DNA of 64,000 nucleotides from Trebouxia sp. TZW2008 (GCA_002118135.1 BDIU01000216.1:248166-312165); one strand, 5' to 3'; positions 36,671 to 49,500 are shown, counted from the stretch's first letter. Made by a program: numbers and translations. The notes: a model not told the origin generated them from the sequence alone.

Positions 36671-37014
36671 GGCAGTTCAGTTAGGGGTTCTGTTGATGCT
36701 TGTGATCTATGCAGAGGGGGCTGCACTGTTGTGCATAGGAACATGTCAAGTCTGGGTTGCTGTTGTGCAAGCTCTGTTTTGACTTCAAGTTTGTAAGACA
36801 GGTCATATTATGGTGAACATGCAGTGGCATTGCTTGCATCTTCGTTTTCCAACAGGTACTTTGTGGCTTAAAACGTGAACGAAAAGGCAGGGTGCCTTAG
36901 TTGTAAAGTCTTGTACTGAGCAAGGAACAACGGATCAGACAATATGTACTGGGGAGTGTTGTGGGTTTATGTCCTGTACTCAAGACCTTGTAAGGGCTGC
37001 AGATTCACAAGGTC

Positions 37015-40000
37015 TGACGCACAGGTGTCAAAGCAGCCGTGTTTGTGTTACGTGCTGATTCTGGCTTGACTAAATGAGCATCTGTGGCATCAGTTTTGTC
37101 AGGGCCATCTGCTTCATCCCCCATCTGCTTGTCATGCACCTTCCTGCTCTCACTGTAGTACTGCAGCAAGCAAAGGCCATCATCAGCAAAAACTCAGGCA
37201 AATCTCATTAGACAATGCAAAGTGGCCATAGAGCATGCATATCATCATATGCAAACTCATCTCTGCATGGCAGCAAGATGCAGAGACAAGGCTGACACTA
37301 CACGTAACATAGCAGAAGCTTTTCAAATCAAGCTTCAATGCTCAAGGCTTATCATTTCAGAATCTGTACCCACAAGACGACTCTCAATTCCTTATAGCTC
37401 TTGACCTCTTCTGTTCGATTGTCCGCAAGTGCAGGGACAAAGTCCTGTCAAGTCATGTCCCGGAGAAGCTGAGCATTCTAGCAAGCCTTGGCGCATCCTC
37501 AAAAGCATTGCATGCTTGAACAAGCACATGGCTGCCCTCTGTACCTGATTTGGGTGATTGATGCCCGTCACGCATTCACAGCCATGAGCACCTTCCCATG
37601 CAGCAGCACAAGCCAGCTGGAAGTGGCCACCTTTGGCTTTACTCACAGCTGCCTGAATCTGCAAGGGCTCCACACGCAGCCTGCCTAGGGCTGCAGCTAC
37701 ATTGTCAGGCTTCCAGCTCTTGTATGGGCAGCCATGCACCACGCCCTGCAGCACACATGGCACATTACTGAATTGCAGGCTGAATGCAGACCATGAGTGT
37801 CGGCAAGATGCTAAACACACCTTGCCAGGGATGGGTTTAACGACATTCATTCAAGACGCTGGGGTGTAATACACCCTCTTGTTTGGCTTGCCACATTGGC
37901 TTCCAGTAGTAGGTGCAGTAGTACTCTCTTTGCCGGACGAGTGCTGGACACTCAGCACGTGCGCTCTCTTCAAAAAACAGATGTATTTGTGACATCAAAA
38001 GAACACTATACCTCGCCAGGGTTGGAGTTGATGACGCTCATGCAGGACGCTGGTGTGTAGTTCACCCTCTTGCCTTCCTTGCCGTAGGAATGCCTGATGT
38101 TATACATGTGCTCCTTCTTGAACTTGTCGTCTGCCATTCCTCCCTTGGCAAACTCTGCTCTCCAGAATGATAAGGCTGAGTCCAGAGATAAGCCAATGCC
38201 CTGACAAGCAAAGCAAGCATCAGCGTATAGCGACAAGCCCAGACCTTGACCAGGTTAGGACTGGTGAGTGTTGTACATGTGCTCCTTCTTGAATTTGTTG
38301 TCTGGCAATCCTCCCTGTGCAAACTCTGCTCTCCAGAATGACAAGGCTGAATCCAAAGACAGACCAATACCCTGACAAGCAAAGCAAGCATCAGTGTACG
38401 GTGACTAGGTTACATCCCAAATGACTGACGATTGAGGAAGATGGACATGTATGTGCTCCCTCTTGAATTTGTTGTCAGCCATTCCTCCCTTAGCAAACTC
38501 TGCTCTCCAAAATGATAAGGCTGAATCCAAGGACAAGCCAACGCCCTGATAAGCCAATCATGCATCATGGTCAGACAACAAGCTGACACCCTAAGCAAGC
38601 GCTGACTGATCAATCAAGCAGGGCATCAGCGAGATTTGACACCTCTGTAGTCCATGCCAGAACGCATGAGGATTTCTGGTGACAAGCATTCATGCTGACA
38701 AAGCATGAAGTTGAGGCTGTCAGTGTTGATGCTAATCTTGCAAGCTAGCTGACTCTGACACCCAGGGAACAGACATACTAGTTATAGGACCAATCACAGA
38801 CGCACAAGACGACGGACTGACCCCTCATAGGTCAACTTTCTGCTGATTGCTGCTCTTGAAGCAGCAAGCCCGGGCTGCCCCTGTGTACAGAGGCTCTAAT
38901 TATGACGCCAAACGGCGTAGACTCTTCTTTTCTTTGTACTTCTTGCTATACATTGGTAACCGAGGCAGTCAACAGCATATGAAGCAATGGCACCCATGTG
39001 AGTGTGCAGGATCTCTATGTGCAGCCACGACATGCACATCAGCATTGACTTTGAACTGGCATTGTCTATATCATGCCCTGCTGGGTCCCTATGACAGTAA
39101 GTTTGTTATTCTATGACTCACCTTGAGGAAGTTGCCAAGCTGCTGTCGCCCTGTGTGCTTCAAATGATGATCACGCTTCAGGCCATCAAACATGTTCTGC
39201 ATGGCATATATAATTGCTTGAAAGCGAAAATGTTGGCAGGCCTTCGTGAAACTTTGCAGTGGCAGAGACTGAGAGCAAGAAACAACAGCGCAAAACTCAG
39301 CATGAAGATCCTGAATTTGCAACATCAGAAAAGAACCAAAACCTGGAAACAAAGCACGTTCCTCACATGAAACCAGACGCATTGCGCAGTAGCAGCAATG
39401 GCACTGTGAGGCTCACCAGCATGCACAGGGGAAAGCTATCATGAGCCAGGCGAGGCAGATCAGCTACAGCAACTTCACCAGCAGGCCTTTGAAAGTCTCC
39501 ATAGTCTGGGCCCAGATACCTACAACTCAGCACAGACAGAATACCTAAGATACGGACAGCGTTCACTCTAATTTTACTCGCTCTAAACGCGTGCTAGACA
39601 GGCTCAGCAGGCCCAGCTAGGTATGTCCTTGCGCAATCAACTGTCTCCAACCCGTTTGGTCCTGTGCTATCCTACAGTGACTGTATTGAGCATGGATGGA
39701 AGGAGACAATATGCAGAGGGGCTTCACGAAGAACATGAAGCTAAGCAAGAACATCATGACGGTGTGCCACTGTGCGATGACACCAGAAGGGGATCATCAG
39801 AGGAGGACAAAGGCAGCAGCAGTTGATATGTGCAGCAAGAGATTATGCACATGACTCTGCTGATGGTGCAGTGTAGCATGGACGTGAGGATGGAACGCTA
39901 TTCTGTCCTTGTCAGCATGACAGAACTCCACAGCACATGCATGATGACATCATTGTGGAATCTCAGGCAGACAGACAATCCATGGCAGAGTGGTGTCAGC

Positions 40001-43000
40001 ATGACATGTGGATACTGCCTTGCCTTGTACTGAGTGCTTCAACTATGGGCGTCAGCCGCTCACTCTCTTCTGCTGCGATGTGTGATGCCCACTTGCGTGA
40101 TGTACTGACAAGCGCCTGGGACAGCTGGCTCCTGTACAACAGGGAAAGATTTCCACACCATAACAATGATGACTGTTTGCGCTTTCCGTCACATGTCCTA
40201 GGTGTGTATGGCCCAAGTGTGAGCTCGTGTTGTCTTCTATCTCCGATGAGGCGGCAAAACAGGAGCCTCTGTGAGTAGAAGCACTGTGCGCTCCGCATAT
40301 ACACAATTACAAGTGTGTGTCTCTGCTGACCATGTCACCAGCTTGCCTGATTTGCTGAAGCTTCGTCAATGTCAGGTTTGCTGTCAGAAACTGATTGCGT
40401 GTGAGCTGTCTCGATTATTTGGCTACAGACAGTTATGCGACAGGAGTGCAAAGCATTCTGCAAGCTGACTCAGCTGCAGTCAAGGCTCGATCTAGCCAAC
40501 AACGCACAGTTGCACGATCAGTCTACATGTATGAAGCATGGCCCATGCTGCACGTGTAGGTTGAGTTCTGCACAATGCAAGATGCTTGTAAGAAAGAGAG
40601 AGAGTCATTTTACATGCTTTAGCTAGGTAACAAGGCTGCTTGTATGTGCCACACAATGCAATGACTACATGTCCATGAGATGCAGGCGGTCTTTGACACA
40701 GTGAAACACCCCTAGATGATCATGTTGCGCAAAGAAAGCATGCATGTTGCGACCGCAGCCCTCAACCAAATGGGCACACTATTACACTGCATGCACAGCC
40801 TGGCTACACATGCTGCATGCACAGTTCAAAATGTGCCATCATGCAAAGTGCTTGTGCAATGCCATGCGCCTGGCAACATCATCTTGACCGTTGAGCACTC
40901 AGATTGCAAGTATTGCAAGTGGGTGCATTGACAGCTTGCCTGAAATGCCCCAACATCGGGAAGCAACATCCCCTACACATACACTATGCCATGCAGGAGG
41001 AACACTTTGCATGCACAGTTTGAGATATGCCATCATACAAAGTGCTTGCGCAATGCCTGGTAATATCATCTGATCCGTCGCGCATTCAGATTGCAAGTAT
41101 TGCAAGTGGGTGCATTGACAGCTTGCCTGAAGTGCCCAACCACCAAAGACGCAACATCCCCTCTGGACACGTAGGCTGTGCCATGCAGGAGGAAGACTTT
41201 GCGCCCTGCCACCAGGTCAGGAACTTGCTCAAAATCTACCTGCAGTCAACAGCAATGTTGATGTCTAGGAAGTGGCACAAATTCTCATGTCGTCAAGCTG
41301 TTGCTTTGCACCCTGCTACCAAGACACTGTTATTGGAGTCTCGGGAATGATACAACTCCCCATATTTGTCAAGCTGTTATGCTACAGTCAGACACTTTGC
41401 GCCCTGCTACCAGATCAGGCACTTGCTCAGAGTCTACCTGCAGCAGACACCAATTAGAAAGTCTCAAGAGTGACTCTCATTGCCGCATTCAAGAAGCTAG
41501 ACAATCATACTTGAACAGCTCAGCGGCCAGCAGCAGCATCAGCATCAGCTTGCTGTACTATTTTGTTGACCTCAATAAGTCTCTGCAGGGACATTGCTGC
41601 TTGCTGCTGGTACTTATCATATCTGCCTTGTTTGTCTTTGTTCATTGTAGTCAGTGTTGGTAAGTGGACAGATTACAACTGAGCGACGCGTCAGCTTTCC
41701 ATACTTGGAAGCAGCTGCAGGACATGCATTCAGCAGCATAGCTGCTAAAGGTCGTGAAGAAGTTGTGGGGGAGCCTAAAAAGCGTGATTCTGCGACGTAG
41801 CGCAACAGATGCTCCATTAAGTGCTTCTCTTAGGCTGTCAACCTGTTTCATCACTGACTGTCACAGCAATACGCTTTTCTCAGCTGTATGCATTGCAGTG
41901 GATGGACTGTTGCTGCCATCAGGTTGCAGCATTCGCAATGCTGACACACCTTGAAAAAGCTCCTCTGGTCCCCTATGTTTTGCCTGATCTCATTTGCAAC
42001 CTTGTTGTTCCATTTGGAATCTTCAACTTGTGCCAGCAGCTGCCAAAGGGGTTTGCCATGGGGTTGCACAGTTTGAGTCAACTCCTCTGGAGTGCATTGG
42101 TCATACTGGAGACCAGCTTGTGTCATGAAGGCCACCTGTGCTAGGCAAGCACCAGTTTTGTTGTTGATTTCAGGCACGTGCTTTGAGGAACAATGGTGAA
42201 TGGTAGCGATTGAAAACCAAATGGGTTGACACATTGTTGGGCATATTGTTGCCTTGAAAGATGCGTCTATCGCGTATACATATGTTGTAGGTTCACAAGC
42301 ACTTGTCTGCACAGCAAAAGCACTGCAGCTTCTTCATCTGGAGCTGACAGACTGCATGCTTGCCCCTACAAAGACGCTCAGAACTAGTCTGCCCGGCGAG
42401 ACTGGACTTGAGCCACACACACTTAGCACATGTGCTGGAATGTGTATTGTTTATCATTTTGCTTGCCTGTGCAGTGGGGCCCTCAGCATCAAAGCGCGCC
42501 TTGAACAGCTCGCTTTCATGGGTCAAGAACCATCTGCGCAGCTCCTCAGTGCGGCAGTACGCGAGGCGCAGAACAAAGTGTGAGGCATGGTCTTTGAAGC
42601 CATTGCCTTTGGGGTCTTGTGCCTGCATACGCATAGCACTTGGAATATGCGACATAATTGATGAGGCTTTATCAAGTAGTCATTGGTGTAATGCATGAAA
42701 ATGGTCTGTCGCTGTAATAAGTTTCAGAGATGCAAGTAAAAACTGCACCAAATGATTGTGAAATATTTGGTTGTGGACAGCTGATAACAACAGACAGTGC
42801 TTACATGTCATGTCATGTACGCATGCTGGACAGGCTCAGGGAGCATGCCCAGGCATGTACAGGAGCATGCAAATGGCTCCAATCAGTCGCAGCAAGACAA
42901 TGCTTGCATACGCTGAGGAAGTTGCAATGCTTTCACAATGGCGATCAACCTTGAGGTGCTGGGTGGCAAGGGTTTTGGCTTTCTCATGGACCTCATGCGG

Positions 43001-43346
43001 CTTATCGCCCTTAGCTTTAGCTTCCTCTATGCCTTTGAGGACTGCAGGGCAACATGCAGCGGTTGCAAATCACAGCTTTGACATGGATGTTGCATTGCAT
43101 GTGCACAGATGTGGCATGATAGTTTGACGCTGACTTGCAAAGCTTCCAAAAGGTGTGCAAACCTCTGAGTCTGTCTATAGCATAGCGCTCAAAGTCTTCG
43201 ATGCACAAGACAGCTTTTGGAGGTTGTGCATACAGACTCAAGCAGCTTGGCACAGCTTCATCATTTTCTTTGTCAGCATTCAGAGGGTGGTTGGCAAGCT
43301 TGGTCCTCCTTGCTGCTTGTTGTTGTTTCGCAATAAAGGAGCTCAT
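37015..43346 (-). CDS. PRIM2: DNA primase large subunit PRIM2
   Basis: Large subunit of the primase in the DNA polymerase alpha complex; its C-terminal 4Fe-4S domain helps start RNA primers. Well-supported - strand exons: 43346-43163 ([20 protein letters not shown]), 43041-42950, 42622-42467 ([20 protein letters not shown]), 42135-42001, 41239-41127 ([15 protein letters not shown]), 40131-40024, 39519-39417, 39196-39122 ([17 protein letters not shown]), 38200-38012 ([20 protein letters not shown]), 37745-37555 and 37160-37015. The cysteines expected as cluster ligands are present ([27 protein letters not shown] before NHPNQ). Phases agree from 41239 to the stop. One or two small exons between 42001 and 41239 were not fixed. 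Two joints need GC donors. Several exons have extra tandem copies in neighbouring introns. Confidence 0.9.
37862..38560 (-). repeat. Four copies of the PRIM2 Fe-S domain exon
   Basis: The functional exon 38200-38012 ([20 protein letters not shown]) is preceded in the gene by copies at about 38547-38440 ([20 protein letters not shown]) and 38373-38265 ([20 protein letters not shown]); both lose similarity after KFK(K/R)EH. It is followed by a 3' fragment at 37915-37862 ([13 protein letters not shown]) in which the cysteine codon TGC has become TGA. Confidence 0.9.
39590..39676 (+). repeat. Dispersed repeat, copy B
   Basis: Second copy of the element at 32388-32475, same orientation, with a few substitutions. 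It lies in a PRIM2 intron. Confidence 0.9.
40592..40657 (+). repeat. Dispersed repeat, copy B
   Basis: Diverged second copy of the element at 12308-12385 (GAGAGAGTCATTTTACATGC, then TAGCTAG and ATGTGCCACA). It lies in a PRIM2 intron. Confidence 0.6.
40780..41445 (-). repeat. Tandem copies of the PRIM2 [10 protein letters not shown] exon
   Basis: The exon at 41239-41127 has a downstream copy at about 41010-40935. That copy reads KVFLLHG, then a premature TAG in place of a tyrosine-containing stretch, and keeps the GCAAGC end. The two share AGATTGCAAGTATTGCAAGT at 41089 and 40901, a 188-bp offset. On the other side, the exon's 5' end recurs at 41440-41390 ([13 protein letters not shown] behind CTGCAG) and a smaller piece at 41330-41305. 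Confidence 0.85.
42411..42446 (-). repeat. Dispersed repeat, copy B
   Basis: Reverse-complement copy of the element at 10522-10556, immediately downstream of the PRIM2 exon that ends at 42467. Confidence 0.6.
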
Positions 43347-43939
43347 GCTTGCGCCTAGTCAGTGTTTGGCTGCCAAACAGCACAGACATTGTGCATCAAC
43401 ATCGGGCTTGTGGGCACTACAATGGTGTTTTTGCGAGGGTTGCGCTCTCTTCAGGTGCGCACTGCAGGTCAGACGCCCTCAGCAGCTCTACACTGCAGAA
43501 CAAACGCTGCTGATCACTGTGCACTGATCACAAGGGGCCGGTTGACGAGAGACACGGGTGTGCAAGCTGCGGCTCAATGTGCAAAACCGCTGATGTGAAT
43601 CCGCACGCGAGGGGTGTCGGCCACACAAATTCGGCAAGCGCAACCAGCGAAGCTGTGTGCGCCATGCTTGCTATCATGCATAAGGAGATGAAGCGACGAG
43701 CAGTGCTTTCATATGATCATATGTGCTAGGCACGTCCAAGTCGTGGCTCGGCAATCTTGTCTCTGTTGCAGATCGATACCCTGGTGTGTGCACTCGCCAG
43801 AGGCTTGAGTGGCTACTTGAGGGAATCGACCATCCCGACGGGGCACGTCGCTTCAGTCAAAGTCTAGTTTGATCAGGGCTTGCTTGACACCCGGGTAATT
43901 TAGGCCGTGTCCTCTGTGCCCAGCCATTGATCAACTCGC
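43347..43939. promoter_or_regulatory. Divergent promoter region PRIM2/PEX22
   Basis: 593 bp between head-to-head start codons. No recognisable element. Short open frames on the + strand overlap the PRIM2 first exon and are not considered genes. Confidence 0.45.
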
Positions 43940-45682
43940 ATGTCAGATTGGCTGCAAGATCTGAGGTCACTGGCAAGAACACTTGTGATCAAGTTGCAGC
44001 ACCTTCTTGCGGTATGGACTGGTGACTCAGGCTTGCATACATCACCCAGTCACACACAAGCCCTGATGGCTGTTTGACCATTTCAACATGATGACAAGAG
44101 ACGGGCAAAACAGTGCATGGCTGTAGCAACCCCTTGCATTGTGTACAGGAAGCTCCTGCTGGATCCTTGCAGCTCACAGGTGTGCTAGGAGTAGCAGCTC
44201 TCGTCTGGGGTCTGTACCAATTGCGAGGCCCAGGAAGGCGGGATGATGGCGCATCAGCATCTGACGCTAACAATAGACGCAGATCAGCGCCAAATAGTAG
44301 CTTAACGTCACAACCCAAGCCATCCCAGTCTAGCAGTGTTGCACCGCAGGTCTGTTGATGCGTGAAGTATGTTCAGCCCCATCTGTGCTGTAGCTGCTTG
44401 GCAACTAGCTGACACTGTTGGCAAATGCAGACAAAGACTGCTGCGCCAACATCGCTTTCACAAGCCATCAAGACACAGTTAGCTGGAGTGAAGCAGATTA
44501 CGATATCGGCTCCAGGAGTGCTGTTGGATCAATGGACAGCCAGCCAGCTACAGGTACGCAGTCGACGCCTGCAAGCTTTGCATCCCCTGCTCTGACCTTG
44601 CATTGCTCTACACCGCAGTGTTATCTGCAGACCTAGCATCTTTGTGGGGTGAAGCCCTCAGATATCCCTCAGATTGCTGCAGTTGCTATTGACCTGCGAT
44701 GCATCATATGTCTCATGATCTTCATGCCAAGTTTGGGCAGCAGTTGGCACCAAAAGTACTCATGCCAAGGCACCAGCCAGCACCAAAACACAGCAACATG
44801 CGCAATTTGTGTTCCATAAAACTATTGATTCAACTGATAGAAAAGATGTTAAGCCACATCTGCGACCATTGTCTTGCGGTGCCTTGCGCAATTTGTTCCT
44901 TGACGACAGCATTTTTAAAGGCATCATTCACCAAGATGTCGACTCCATATTGTGTCTTCAGGATGGAGCTAGCGTACACAAGCAGGCAGTGCCCATACTG
45001 CATGAGCTAGCCAGAAATGCAAACGTGTTCTTCCTCACACATGTCATTGATGACGTGGGCGAGGCCACAGTGCGTGGTGCTTTAGAGGACGCTGGCTTAG
45101 TAGGCAATGCTGAAGGGCAGATCAAGTCCCATCGCCTTGTCTTCTGTAGCACATTAGAAGGCAAAGTGTCGATTGTGAGGCAACTGGAGCCTGACCTTCA
45201 TATAGATGGTCACCCCTCAACAGTGAGTCACTTTGAACATGCAAATTGTGTTGCTGCTGCGTCATGCATTCTGATCCGTACATTCTGCAATGGCTAGGTC
45301 GTTCAACAGTGAGCTTGTTTACAAATCCAGAGCACTGTGCTGTTGTTTCGCGTGTTGCGAGGGACTGAACGCATCAATAGCAGTGGATATGCAAAGCAAT
45401 CTGTTGCTGAAAGCTTGACTGCTTGCACCTTGTGAGAGAGCAAATGTACACTGTGTGCGGCTTCGACCTGCGCAAAGATGTCCTCGAGCCGCCTACACAT
45501 GCAGGAGGCTTTGCATGATGCGCCGTGCAATGACGTCGACATGTCTGCAGGTGGAGGATTTGAAACGCTTTGTGCCGCAAATATTACACATCGTTCAGCC
45601 AGGGTCACAGCCCGCAGCTGCAGGAAACAAGAATGTCGGTTCAGCAGGCTCTCTTGCTGACGTCTTCTCTTTTACAGCTTGA
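43940..45682 (+). CDS. PEX22: Peroxisome biogenesis protein PEX22
   Basis: Peroxisomal membrane protein that anchors the ubiquitin-conjugating enzyme PEX4, needed to recycle the import receptor PEX5. Exons: 43940-44011, 44149-44349, 44431-44553, about 44835-45222 and 45551-45682. The first two encode an N-terminal helix and a membrane anchor (LQLTGVLGVAALVWGLYQL), then a serine-rich linker. The third holds the family start SLSQAIKTQLAGVKQITISA. The fourth carries ANVFFLTHVIDDVGEATVRG, ALEDAGLVG, HRLVFCSTLEGKVSIVRQLE and PDLHIDGHPSTV, a close match to the plant PEX22 fold. The last exon gives LKRFVPQILHIVQPG and the stop. The acceptor of exon 4 could not be fixed in phase, so a small exon may be missing before it. 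Confidence 0.85.
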
Positions 45683-46568
45683 CACTCAGCAATTGCAGCT
45701 GAGCCTCTCTGCAAAGCATCTTGCACCCTCCACAGCTTGCGCCAACAGTTGTTTGTCTGTACTGGTGTGACATCAAAAACCTTTGATGAGGCGCATCACC
45801 TGAAGTAAGCGTAAATTCAAAGGCATGCTCACATAAATTTTGCAACATTGCCTAGGATTTGCCAGCATAAACATCACAATGGTAGCTTGCTTGACCAGCG
45901 CAGTTGCACAAGTGATGACATGACGGCATGCTATTTCAATTGCCATCTGGTTCATTTCACGACTTGCTGGTGCTCCACAAGGGTAAGGGTGTGCAGCAAT
46001 GCGAGCTGTTGATGCACTAGCACAACAGTGTTGATCGTGAGTCATAGGTCAGATGGCGACAGCCTGCCCTTGTCCATACACACAGCGAAATGAGAACGAT
46101 CAAGTGACTTTGCTGGTCAGTATTGCAAGCCTGATGGGTTGCTTCATGTATAGATTCACGTAGACACAGACTGGCATTGCTAGAGCTTGTAGATTCATGT
46201 ACCTCAAGCAATGACTGTCAGTGCTTGTACACGTTTCAATCGACAAATCGGCGATGCGAAATGTTCATTCAACGGTCAGCGTTGTTCTACACCTATGTGT
46301 GCCTCACTACATGCAAAAATGCATGTTTGCATGCAGCCAAATTTGTTAGTCAACACTGCATGCAACTTTGGATTCCCCTGCTAGCAGCAGCAGGCACGAC
46401 TATTGTGAACGAGCTGATGTCGCCGGACAGTCGCCAGTAGCACTCGAAACGCAGGGCCAGTCGGACAAGGGTCGTACCTGCACTATGCTATGTGACGGGG
46501 CGACACCTAGGCCCACATTTGTTTAAAAATAGCGTTGTGCACCCTGTTACCTCGGTTGCATAGCCGCT
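45683..46568. other. Intergenic region
   Basis: Lies between the PEX22 stop and the BLISTER start on the same strand. It holds 3' UTR and promoter sequence; no exon is recognised. Confidence 0.5.
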
Positions 46569-49500
46569 ATGAGCCGGCCACAATCTAAAAAGGAGCTAGC
46601 AGAGGCAGGTCGACGAAAGGTACGTTGTGGGTCGATGAGAAGCCGTTCACCACGTTCACATGCAGGGTCCGGAGAAACTTTACACTGCTTCATACTGTGT
46701 AGTTGGAAGCTTTCCGCAAACAGAAAGCCTTGGCCAGCTCTCAGGCTGCTTCAAGAGCAGCTGCACAGACCTCAAGCGCACCAGCACCCGCAACGCAAGC
46801 CTTGGACCCTAGCGTAGCTCAAGAGCATTTGCCTAGCTCAGATGGCTTGCTCTCAAGAGCTCCATCAGAGCTGCCTGTCAGCACTTTGGCGCAGCCTGTC
46901 AGTTTGGGTGGAAGTGATGAAGACACTGAAGACTCTGAACACAATGCAGCAAACAGCTTTTTGCGCAGTAGCCAGCATTCACTGGCATCTCAACCAGTGC
47001 AGAGAGCGGCCGCACCACCGTTGCCTACCATGCGCATTCCCTTCGTGGGCAGTAACAACAGCAGCAATAGTCAAATGGGTGCTTCACCCGTGGGTATTGC
47101 CACTAGTTCTGCCAACTCGACCATGCCAGGCAGCCGTCTGCAGTTCTCAGGTGCATATCAGTCTCGCCTACCCCCTCCACCCCCTGTCTTCAAGCCCCCC
47201 ATCGCCCCCCAGGGGCCCACCAGCAGTAGTACTGGTCAGCTAAGCAATCCATCTCCTTGGAGGCCATCTGCACTGCACAGAGGCATCAAGCAGGGCAGCA
47301 CACCCACCAAAGCTCAGAGTGCACTGCTGCCTTCACCTGTGATTCAGTTTCACCCCATGCAGTCATCGCCAGCCGGCAGCCCAGGCGTAGAGCAGCATGC
47401 CTCACAGTCACAAGTAGCCAGCAGCACAGGCACAGCGCAGCATGCAAATCACACCCCTTCTGTCCATGGTACACCTTCAGCTGAGACACACAGCGATTCA
47501 CAGCCTGCCTCTCCAAGTGGCACACAGTTGCCCATGCAAGCGCCACTGACCAGTCCAAGAAAAGATGCATCAAGGGGAGTCCACCTACAGGCAGATGCTG
47601 AAGCTCAGCAGCAGTCAGCTTCACAGCTATTACTGGCAGATGAGCGTCAGGCCATTCCAGGAGTCGCTGTCAAGACAAGTCCTGAGGAGGACTCTAGCAG
47701 AATTGCTACCTTTGAGGGTCTCGTACAGGAGAGGGAGTCTTTTTTGATCAAGTCACCTGCTAGCAGAGAGGTGAGACTGCCTGCGCATACATAACGTAAG
47801 CCACAATCACACCTCAGCTATCATTGTAGCTGAGGACATGTCTGTATACAGAGAGTGGTCACATGATGAAAATCTATACCTTGCGTTGCCATGGAACATT
47901 TAGAAGTGAGCCCAGATGAAGGCACTGCCTTTCCTCTAGAACAAAAGCTGTAGACCCGACAGGGGTTCCAGGCTGGCCGCGTGCTCGGCAAGCTACATGC
48001 TCCAGCAAAAGCCTTTTTTTGGCATTTGATGTAGATATGCTACATGTGTTGCAGGCCAAGGCAAGCACTCCACCTGCTGTCAGCAAGCTCAAGGGACTTG
48101 CTATCGAGGCAGAGTCTCCAGATAGTCCCCTGGTGTTCCCTTGGTCTCAAGGGCCAAACTCGACAGGGGCGGCATCAGGCTATGCCAGTCTGTCTGATAG
48201 CTACTTGAGCCGACCGCCCTCACAGAGTCCCTCGCAGGCTCCCTCACCTTCAAAGCAGGCACAGCGTGCACAGCAGGGGTCAGACTTGACAACAGCAGCT
48301 TCAGGCTATGCCAGTCTGTCTGACAGCTACTTGAGCCGGCCGCTCTCACAAAGCCCCTCTCAGGCTCCCTCACCTGCAAAGCAGGCACAGCATGCACAGC
48401 AGGGCTTAGCGTCAACAGCAGCAGCATCAGGCTATGCCAGTCTGTCTGACAGCTATTTGAGTCGCTCGCCGTCGCAAAGCCCCACAAAGGCTCCCTCGCC
48501 TTCAAAGCAGGCGCAGCATGCACAGCATGTGTCATCTGGCGTTGTGGCTGCTCGACAACACAGCGTGTTCTCAGCACTGAGTGGTTCAAGTTCAAATGCT
48601 AGGTCACCAATAGCATCCAGCTCAGCAGCGTTCTTTAGTCCAGTGAAGTCCCCACAGCATGCAAAGCACGCTTTTCAAATTACAACCCTCGTAGCACCTT
48701 CAGACTCTCCCAGTAGCACAGTGCAGGTGTCTAGCAGTCCCCTAGAGAGTCTCCAACCTTCTTCTGTGAAGCTGCCATATACAGCTCAAGCAGTTCCTCC
48801 CTGGCGTAATAGCAGCAGTACGCAATCTCAGGTATCACAGCTACGGCCTGTGAGAGAGCCAGCACAGCCGGCTGCCAGACAGCTTCCCTGGGAGGGAAAT
48901 GAGCCTGCACAGGTTACTCAGGCAAATGGTGATAGTCACCGTGACCTGGCAACAGCACACAGCAGCAGTAAGGCAAACGCGGTTAGTCAGCTTGACTTGG
49001 CTACAGCACACAGCAGCAGCAGCGGTGGTGAGGCTGCACCTGTCGCCACAAAGAAAGCAGCCAGTGGTTTGCGTACTCTGCACAAAGGTCTGTATGTTGT
49101 ACCTTGACACACTTGATTGGGTGTGCTGTCTGCACAACATCCCTGCTTGTCCAAAGATGTCTGCAGCGCTTTTCTCCTTTTGGTACAGCATGTGTAGTTG
49201 GCTGGCAGCACGATAATTGCCCATCGTACACGTCATGAGCTGCAATATCGACAATGCTGCTCTTGACTGCTGCGTCAGTAAGATCTTGGCAAGGCTCAGT
49301 CTGTTTGGGTGGGGATACACAGACAAGCTGTGACACTATCATGTGTATGCTCCCAAGGCCCAAGCCATCTTTCCTGCAGGTTCCCAAGCAACCTTGGCTG
49401 ACAGCTTAGCGAGCAGCTCACAGCAAAGCAAGGCTAGTAACTCTGCAGCGCTGCAGCAGCACGCTGATAACCTTTGCTTACCTAGCACCCAGTCTGATCC

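Noticed and set aside
43201..43598. Plus-strand frames between PRIM2 and PEX22
   Set aside because: They are antisense to the PRIM2 first exon or lie in the divergent promoter and have no conserved features.
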